Source: a bacterium (GTDB lineage: Bacteria > SZUA-182 > DTGQ01). Taken from it: DNA of 8,929 bases. Where the stretch lies: assembly GCA_023512255.1 (NCBI GenBank), contig JAILZY010000124.1, positions 1-8,929 on the forward strand, in the 5' to 3' direction. The notes beneath the pieces are model-generated. The model made no database searches, was not told where the DNA came from, and saw only the letters and a program-made list of their open reading frames with translations. Within the stretch, counting starts at the first letter, position 1; every line of letters starts with the position of its first letter. Below are positions 1-5,800 of this stretch, one piece after another. Position numbers and translations under genes: made by a program.

Positions 1-48
1 TCGTTCAACTTTTTCTTTCACCCTACTCTCAATCCCCAGGTCGAGCGA

Positions 49-1263
49 ATGGTCAATCTGAGTAGCTTGAAAATTGAAGCCATTCTGGATGAGATGAATC
101 GGGAAATAGCTATGAACGCCAAGATCTTCAACCTGGAGATCAATGACCTAAAGGGGTTCAGAGAGGCGCTTCAGCGGGCCAACCTTGAGCTTGGAAAGCT
201 CAATTCCCTGTATGATGATACCAGAAAGAGGCTGGAAAAACATATCCATGAGCTGAATACCTTAAACACGATCACCTATAAAGCTCGTGAGACCCTAAAG
301 CCGCTTCAAATCATTCAAAATGCCCTCAAGGAAACAAGCGAGGGCTTTGGTTTCCCTCGGCTTATATGGTTTTCCGTTGATGAGCAAAAAAGATTTATCA
401 CCCCCCAAGCAACCTGCGGCCAGTTCCCTAACCATTTGTCTATTACCAGTGTGGGGCTAAGCTGGGATGATGAGATCGGCTCTTGCCTCCTGCCCTCTAT
501 TCAGGAACAAAAAATTCTCCACCTAAAAAGCGAGCAAAGCAGTCAACTGCCAGCTATCCAGCTCCTTAGGGCAATGCAGAGCAGCGAGTTACTCATTGTG
601 CCAATTAGAACTGATCAGAAGGTTACCGATCTGCTCCTAATCGACAACCAGGATGCAAGAGTGGCTATCTCCCCTGACACGATCAAGGTGATCGAAATCC
701 TGGCTATGAATCTTGGGCTGGTTCTGGAAAACGCCAAGTTGTTTCAATTCACTGCTCAGATGGCAAGAATTGATTCTTTGACCGAAATCTATAATCGACG
801 GCATTTGGATGAGTCATTAGGCATTGAGGTCAACCGATCGGCTCGTTTTCAGCAGATATTTTCGATCGCTCTCTTTGATATCGATCACTTCAAAAAAATC
901 AACGATACCTATGGCCATCAGGCGGGCGATGTTGTCTTAAAGGATGTGGCGGCAATCATAAAGAGCAATTCCAGAAATATTGATATCGTCGGCAGACTCG
1001 GGGGCGATGAATTTTTGGTTATCCTGCCAAATACTGATAAGCAGGGGGCTATTATCTTTGCCGAACGGGTCAGGGCCATTGTGGAAAGATACGGATTACT
1101 AAGACAGAAAAATTTCCCCAACTGTCAAATCACGCTCAGTATTGGATTAGCTGAATTCCACAGCAGCCTAGATACCCCTGAGCGGCTCTTACATAAGGCT
1201 GATCAGGCACTATATCAGTCTAAGCAAAGGAGAAATACGGTTACTCTGTTTAAGGAAACATGA
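49..1263 (+). CDS. GAF-like/GGDEF diguanylate cyclase, probably 5'-truncated by the window edge
   Basis: Predicted to condense two GTP into cyclic di-GMP in the cytoplasm. Numbering from the ATG at 49, residues about 25-72 look like a helical coiled-coil linker, 75-232 a GAF-like sensor region, and 240-402 a complete GGDEF domain. The catalytic motif GGDEF is intact at 318-322. The metal and substrate region FDIDHFKKIND lies at 276-286. An RxxD inhibitory I-site (R309, D312) sits exactly five residues before GGDEF, so product inhibition is expected. No transmembrane segment or EAL domain is visible. The frame stays open from 48 back to position 1, and there is only a weak AGG before the ATG, so the true start is probably outside the window and another sensor or receiver domain may be missing. 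The ligand of the GAF-like region is unknown. The enzyme call is firm; the start is not. Confidence 0.93.
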   Translation: MVNLSSLKIEAILDEMNREIAMNAKIFNLEINDLKGFREALQRANLELGKLNSLYDDTRKRLEKHIHELNTLNTITYKARETLKPLQIIQNALKETSEGFGFPRLIWFSVDEQKRFITPQATCGQFPNHLSITSVGLSWDDEIGSCLLPSIQEQKILHLKSEQSSQLPAIQLLRAMQSSELLIVPIRTDQKVTDLLLIDNQDARVAISPDTIKVIEILAMNLGLVLENAKLFQFTAQMARIDSLTEIYNRRHLDESLGIEVNRSARFQQIFSIALFDIDHFKKINDTYGHQAGDVVLKDVAAIIKSNSRNIDIVGRLGGDEFLVILPNTDKQGAIIFAERVRAIVERYGLLRQKNFPNCQITLSIGLAEFHSSLDTPERLLHKADQALYQSKQRRNTVTLFKET

Positions 1264-1327
1264 GGCATGCAGCTAATAGTGTAAGATAGACTACTAATAA
1301 CCTTCTATGAAGAGGGGTGATGTCGAT

Positions 1328-1459
1328 CAATCCCTCTTATCTGAACAATCCCTCTTATCTAAAGAGAGTAAACTCATCTAAAAAGGGTAAACTCAATCGA
1401 CATGGCCAAGCAGATTAGCCAAGCAGATTAAAGGCGGACAATCCCCTTTTATCTGAACA
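1328..1459. repeat. Degenerate short repeats in the convergent intergenic region, including a copy of the 3' end of the next gene
   Basis: The 15-mer caatccctcttatct occurs at 1328-1342 and 1346-1360, an 18-bp period. A variant, caatccccttttatctga, starts at 1439 and contains the stop codon of the minus-strand coiled-coil gene (1449-1451). Between them are gtaaactc copies near 1368 and 1387 that resemble the gtaaacagg near 1463. Read on the minus strand, the stretch just past the stop codon looks like several decayed copies of the gene's last bases. The 1264-1448 gap otherwise shows no gene. A weak 7-bp stem (1310-1316 with 1332-1338) lacks a T run, so no terminator is called for the cyclase. 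Confidence 0.7.
1405..1430. repeat. Perfect 13-bp tandem duplication
   Basis: gccaagcagatta occurs at 1405-1417 and again immediately at 1418-1430. It is intergenic, between two convergent genes, and its function is unknown. It is one of several short tandem duplications in the non-coding parts of this window. Confidence 0.9.
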
Positions 1460-1907
1460 GGGTAAACAGGGTAATGATGACCCCTGTTTGGGCCACCAGC
1501 AATCCAGCTACCCATTTAATCACACTAGAGCGGACCTGCTCTATTTCTTTGGTCAGTCCTCCCCGCATCTGCTCTATCTCTTTGATCAGTCCTCCTCGGA
1601 CCTGCTCTATCTCTTTGGTCAGTCCTCCCCGCATCTGCTCTATTTCTTTGATCAGTTCTCCCCGCAGCTGCTCTATTTCTTTAGTTAGCTCTCCCCTAAC
1701 CTGCTCTATTTCTTTGGTTAGATTTAGGCGTAACTGCTCTATTTCTTTGGTTAATCTCAACTCGGACTCTCGCAAATCCCCTTTTGTGATTACATAATCT
1801 CTGGCACGACTGATTAATGCCTCAATATCTTTCACGGCTAACTGAGCTTTCTCTTTGCCGAAACTCTCGGCGAAGATAGTAAATAGCTCCATGACTTCTG
1901 TACTCAT
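1449..1907 (-). CDS. Coiled-coil protein with seven 11-residue repeats and a C-terminal membrane anchor (DUF1640/CCDC90-like)
   Basis: A 152-residue protein of unknown function. Residues 1-45 are a helical head (starts MSTEVMELFTIF). The KGDLRESELR segment at 42-51 resembles the 'TKxDL' region common before the coiled coil in bacterial DUF1640/CCDC90-like proteins; that link is from memory of the family. Residues 52-128 are seven uninterrupted 11-residue units of the form L(T/I)KEIEQ(L/V/M)R(G/L)x, a hendecad pattern predicting a long coiled coil. Residues 132-151 (start WVAGLLVAQ) form one hydrophobic segment, followed by a lone terminal Arg. This suggests a tail-anchored protein with the coiled coil in the cytoplasm. 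The ATG at 1907 is chosen because a near-perfect Shine-Dalgarno lies upstream; a TTG at 1931 in the same frame would overlap it. The gene has its own promoter and converges with the cyclase gene. The role is unknown; oligomeric scaffolding is possible. Confidence 0.85.
   Translation of the reverse strand: MSTEVMELFTIFAESFGKEKAQLAVKDIEALISRARDYVITKGDLRESELRLTKEIEQLRLNLTKEIEQVRGELTKEIEQLRGELIKEIEQMRGGLTKEIEQVRGGLIKEIEQMRGGLTKEIEQVRSSVIKWVAGLLVAQTGVIITLFTLFR
1524..1754 (-). repeat. 33-bp coding tandem repeat, seven copies, with a 66-bp higher-order unit
   Basis: Seven 33-bp units encode the 11-residue hendecads (residues 52-128) of the coiled-coil protein. Units 4 and 6 encode the same peptide (LIKEIEQMRGG). 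Unit 5 (LTKEIEQVRGG) matches unit 7 except for its last two residues. The most recent duplication step therefore seems to have been 66 bp. The high DNA similarity makes the copy number prone to slippage, and any copy change keeps the frame. Confidence 0.92.
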
Positions 1908-1918
1908 TGTACAACCAT

Positions 1919-1926
1919 ACCTCCTT
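1919..1926 (-). promoter_or_regulatory. Strong Shine-Dalgarno sequence of the coiled-coil gene
   Basis: The minus strand reads AAGGAGGT, an almost full anti-16S match, with 11 bases between it and the ATG at 1907. Another ATG directly abuts this site, too close to be used. The site decides the start in favour of 1907 over the TTG at 1931, which would place the Shine-Dalgarno inside the coding region. Confidence 0.8.
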
Positions 1927-1950
1927 GACAAATAGGATCATTTACCTAAT

Positions 1951-1983
1951 AACTATATTTATCTTTTAACTATATTTATCTTT
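1951..1983. repeat. 17-bp-period tandem repeat in the promoter region
   Basis: aactatatttatcttt is present at 1951-1966 and, identically, at 1968-1983. Each copy holds one TATAGT hexamer on the minus strand, so the duplication doubles the -10 element of the coiled-coil gene's promoter. Confidence 0.9.
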
Positions 1984-1997
1984 CGACCCAAAGTCAA
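1952..1997 (-). promoter_or_regulatory. Sigma70-type promoter of the coiled-coil gene with a duplicated -10 box
   Basis: On the minus strand, TTGACT (1992-1997) is followed after exactly 17 bases by TATAGT (1969-1974), each matching five of six consensus positions. A second TATAGT lies at 1952-1957 because the -10 region is tandemly duplicated with a 17-bp period. Only the upstream -10 has a good -35 at the right spacing. Transcription would start near 1962, leaving a leader of about 55 bases to the ATG. This is a pattern match only. Confidence 0.6.
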
Positions 1998-2096
1998 ATA
2001 GCTCCTATGCCCTGACTCAGTTAATACTTTTTGATCGGTCGGTCATAGTTTTCACCAATGAGAATTGTTAAGTTTCAAAAATCATGTCCTGGATTT

Positions 2097-2204
2097 AGTG
2101 GCCTTTTCGCTAAGTAAATATAAATTCACGATAAACTCTTAAGGCCAAGATCTTAAAGATTGGCCTTTAGTTTTATTGATTACATACTTAGCGAGAAAAC
2201 CATT
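2097..2204. repeat. 108-bp inverted-repeat element A (MITE-like), downstream of the giant gene
   Basis: The left arm at 2097-2116 begins AGTGGCCTTTTCGCTAAGTA. The right arm at 2185-2204 contains tacttagcgagaaaacca. As inverted repeats the arms match at 15 of 19 positions. The interior of 68 bp is AT-rich and holds its own hairpin, AAGGCCAA (2141-2148) with TTGGCCTT (2160-2167). The ends match element B at 8652-8771 in the same orientation. There is no coding potential, no clear target-site duplication, and no T run on the minus strand to make it a convincing terminator of the giant gene. It is probably a non-autonomous mobile or dispersed intergenic repeat. The rest of the 1908-2259 gap, apart from the promoter and terminal repeat listed separately, shows nothing recognisable. 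Confidence 0.75.
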
Positions 2205-2220
2205 TATGGTATGCCAATCT

Positions 2221-2282
2221 CAATATCTCTACCAGAAGAAGCTACCCGCATCAATATCTCTACCAGGATAAACCACCCGCAT
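2221..2282. repeat. 31-bp tandem duplication of the stop-codon end of the giant gene
   Basis: Positions 2221-2251 and 2252-2282 match at 27 of 31 bases. The upstream copy holds the real end of the giant gene (A-G-G-L-S-W-TAG, stop at 2260-2262). The downstream copy still carries TGGTAG but in a different frame, because 31 is not a multiple of three. There it would read A-G-S-F-F-W-stop. Confidence 0.9.
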
Positions 2283-2853
2283 TATTGTAGGCTGACGGCC
2301 AGGCACTCCCAAAGCTAGACCAGCTTGTCGAGGAGGGGTAATTGCCCAGACTAAATCCGCTGCCCTGATAGCCGCTGCCCTGATAGCCGCCGCTATAGTA
2401 GTATTGGCTTTCCCCGTAATATGCCCCACCATAGGATGTCCCACCATAATACCAAGGATTCCACAGGTTATAACTGCCTGCTGTCAACCAGGAGTAAATG
2501 CTATTGGAAAATCCATAGCCGGAGGCTGATGGCCAAAAACTAGTTAAGCCAGAGTATGACCAAGAGCCACCCAATGGGCCGATTAGGTTAAGCGGTCCAT
2601 ATACTCCTCCGAAGGCGGCTAGGGAGCCGAAGGTATAGGCTGCTGGCGGGCTGAGGGAGGGAAGCTGCGACCAGCTACCACTAGTAAGGCCACTCATCCA
2701 GGAAGAATAGCCAGAAGATACCAAAACTTGTGGATAGCCACCACCTCCGCTGGATCCTGGATTCGCACCTGTTGCGCTGCCTACACCTGCCGCACCCTGT
2801 GCCGGTACACCTTGTGCCGGTTGGCTAGCAGCCGACTGCTGTCCCCCTTGAGG
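2260..2853 (-). other. Nearly uncharged Gly/Ser/Tyr/Trp-rich C-terminal tail of the giant protein
   Basis: Residues 1869-2065 contain one charged residue (Glu 2016) and no Lys, Arg, His or Asp. The first 40 are a Gln/Ala/Gly/Pro linker. The rest is Ser/Gly with Trp, Tyr and Phe spaced every few residues, ending in YYGG, SYGG, AYYGES, QYYYSGG and a doubled GYQGS. The doubling reflects a 15-bp tandem repeat at 2358-2387. The composition recalls silk-like or low-complexity self-associating sequences. It is not a recognised sorting signal. A role in assembly or surface attachment is inference. Confidence 0.85.
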
Positions 2854-5800
2854 TTTAGCTGGCAAAATACTATAGGTTTCCGATCTGACCGCCCCACGGT
2901 TGCCAAAGGAATCTATAGCCAAAACCTTCAGGGTGGTTGTATTGGACAGATGCAGGGGCTCGGTATAGATATTCGATTCGGTATCAGGGTCAGTGCCGTT
3001 GGTGGTGTAGTAGAGAATGGCCGGCTCATCGGTGCTGAGCACTACGGTTTGTGGGGAGGAGTAGGGTCCTCCTCCAGGAGAGATGATAATAGTTGAAGCT
3101 TTAGTATCAAGGAGAAAGGGTGCGCTTTGCGCCTCAGCTAGCCCATTTGCCGCCTGGCCGTCATCAGCTTTGATTTTGATTCGACAGGCGGCAAGCTGCT
3201 GGCCGCTAAATTCCTCTTTAGCCTGCCAAATGGCGGTCAGGTTTGATCCGATAGGCTGTGGGAAGCTATATCCAGAAGCAGCCTGACAATCCCTCCACCG
3301 CGAGCCGTCCCAGTATTGGAAACTAATTGATATCAGGGACTGTTCCTGATCAAGGCAGCTATAGGTGATAATCACAGAACCATCCCCTTCTTGCTGCCTG
3401 GCCGATATAATTTGAACCCTTGGGGGGCTGTTAGTTGTAGCCCCAAAAGTCTGGTTAACAGGATCAGCTTCACCAAAGGGAGGATTCACCATCTTGACCA
3501 TAAAGGAGCCATCCGGTATGCTTGAGGAGAGGAGGGCCTTAATCTGCCTGCCGCTAGAGTTAACTTCGCTGGTTTGGGCAGACCAGTAGGAGGGCTTGCT
3601 GAGAATGACCAGACCTGCTGATCCTGCGGCACAAAATAGATACTTATCACTCAGACAAAGCCCCCGTACCTGAAGCTGTTCAGGCAAGTCCATACCAGCC
3701 ATGAGAAAAGGATATCCAGGCTGGGCAAGGTCGATCACCTGCAACTTTGAGTAGCCATCAGCCACATAAGCACAGTGCTCGAAGATTGAGACCCCCTCGG
3801 CATAGCCTGGCGTATCGCAGCTTGCCACAAGATGCGGATTTTCAGGCCGACTTGTGTCGATAGCCAAAAGGCCTGAATATCCAGCAGCTACATAGAGATA
3901 ATTCCCTTGTCCGCTTACACCATAAGCCCAGTCTGGTATAGGAAGGCTTTTTTTGAACACTGGCTTATCAGGCTGGCTTATGTCAATGACCTGAATACCT
4001 GCCCACTCATCAGCCACATAAGCTATATTCCCCAAAACCCACACACCGCGGGCATATCCTGGCGTATTGCAGCTTCCTGTTACCCGAGGTTGCTCTGGCT
4101 GACTAAGATCAATGACCAAAAGACCTGAATATCCAGCGGCCACAAAGGCATAGTTTTTACTCCTCACCCCGCCATCCTCTGCTTTAGCCAACAGAGTAGC
4201 GAGACAGATTCCATAGGCTCCCTCATCCAAAGGACAGCTTCCCTTAAGAGCCGGATTCTCCGACTGGCTGATATCAATCACTAAAAGACCACTTCGCCCA
4301 GCAGCCACATAGGCATAATTTCCCACCGTGCATACTCCCAGGGCTTCTCCCTGAGCAATTCTATAGCTTCCAATCTTCACCAGAGGCTCATCCCGAAAGA
4401 TGCCGATCAGGGTGGAGGCAGTGAGATTTTCTCCATCTATGGTCAGAATGGGAACTCCATCCGAAGACCAGCCTGGCCGAATGGATTTGACAGATGGCTT
4501 GGTCTGCTTATTGCCAGGATCGAGAGCACAGAGGCAGAGCTTATTCTTCTCGCTACTGCACATGGCCGGATTATTAGGATCTGGTCCGACTTCAAAACCA
4601 TCCCACACTCCATCCTGATCAGTGTCCGGCCTGGTATAATCTGTCTTGAGGATAAAATACTCCTGGCCATCAGAAAGCCCATCATTATCGCTGTCATAAT
4701 CAAGAGCATCGATCAGGCCGTCATTGTCGCTGTCCAGAGGCTTTTGGGCATTAGGGCCCCATTCCAGGCCATCAGCTAGCCCATCGCCATCCGTATCTTT
4801 TAGGCAGGGGTCAGTAGCATTTCGGTATTCAAAGAGATTTTTAATTCCATCACCATCAGGATCACCATAAGGGCCGTGGCTAGGATTTCCCAATCCAGCA
4901 TCGCAAGGGTCAAGACAGGGGCGGCTGTATTCATATCCATCAGGTAAGCCGTCCTCATCCGAATCAGCGCTGCTCACCTTAAGACAACCTGATAAGGCTT
5001 CAAGCCGGTTTGCCAGGCCATCGCCATCCTCATCTTGGTCAGGATCAAGGAATTTGACTAAAAGCCCGCTCTCAGGGGCGGCAATCTCAAGCCCCATCCT
5101 CTCTGTATCTTTGACCACAAGGTGTAGCTCTTCTGCTCGGCTGTCAGTTAGGCTGAGGACAACCTTTCCAGCCTCGGTCTCAACTAGGGCTCTACTGCCG
5201 CTGCTGTTCATCAGGAGCAGCTTGCCGACCGAAGGATTTGGACTGAAAACTGCCGACCCATCGACCGACAGGGTAAATTTGACTGCTTCTCCAGCCGCTA
5301 GGCTGCCATCCGGGTTTTGAACCACACAGCTGATGCTCAGGCTTGTCCCTGGCCAGGCAAAATCAGGAGTTTGAATAACAACCTTTTTAGACATCCGATA
5401 TTGTTCCACCCTAACCGGCTCTTGGTTTCCAAAACTGTCTACGGCAAAGAATTTCAAGATCATGGTCTTGTCAATGACTATCGGCTCGGCTGCGCTAAAG
5501 CGGGACGATCGAACCGTAGGGTTTGACCCGTCAGTGGTATAGTAGATGGCGACCACTTTCGAATCATCGCTGGCAGTCAAAGTTACGGCTATCTTTTGGC
5601 TATAGACACCCCCGGCCGGGGTAGCCAAAGACTTGGGAGGAGCAGTATCGAGAGCAAAAGCCTGACTCTGTCCCTCGGCCAGATGATCAATCGCCTGGCC
5701 ATCATCGGCTATGACCTTAATCCAGCAATTCTGATAGTAGCGGCCAGCAACATCTTCCCTGGCTCTCCATGAGGCGGACAGAAGTTGTCCGGTCGGCTGC

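Noticed and set aside
1310-1338. Terminator for the diguanylate cyclase
   Set aside because: The stem is only 7 bp with a 15-base loop and no T-rich tail. The complementarity comes from the local repeats.
1328-1430. Short CRISPR-like array
   Set aside because: The repeats are 13-18 bp, directly adjacent or degenerate, without spacers of constant length and without nearby cas genes.
1474-1797. Plus-strand frames opposite the coiled-coil gene, with repeated Cys-Ser-Ile-Ser-Leu units
   Set aside because: The periodicity is the antisense reading of the 33-bp hendecad repeats. The minus-strand frame has the promoter, Shine-Dalgarno, sensible head and membrane anchor.
2141-2167. Rho-independent terminator for the giant gene
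   Set aside because: The 8-bp stem is good, but on the minus strand it is followed by AAGAGTTTATCG, not a T run. The hairpin is better explained as the centre of element A.
2229-2447. A 72-codon minus-strand frame overlapping the tail of the giant gene
   Set aside because: It lies in another frame over the low-complexity tail, has no Shine-Dalgarno of its own, and ends in the duplicated TAG repeat. It is best explained as a shadow of the repeat-rich coding DNA.
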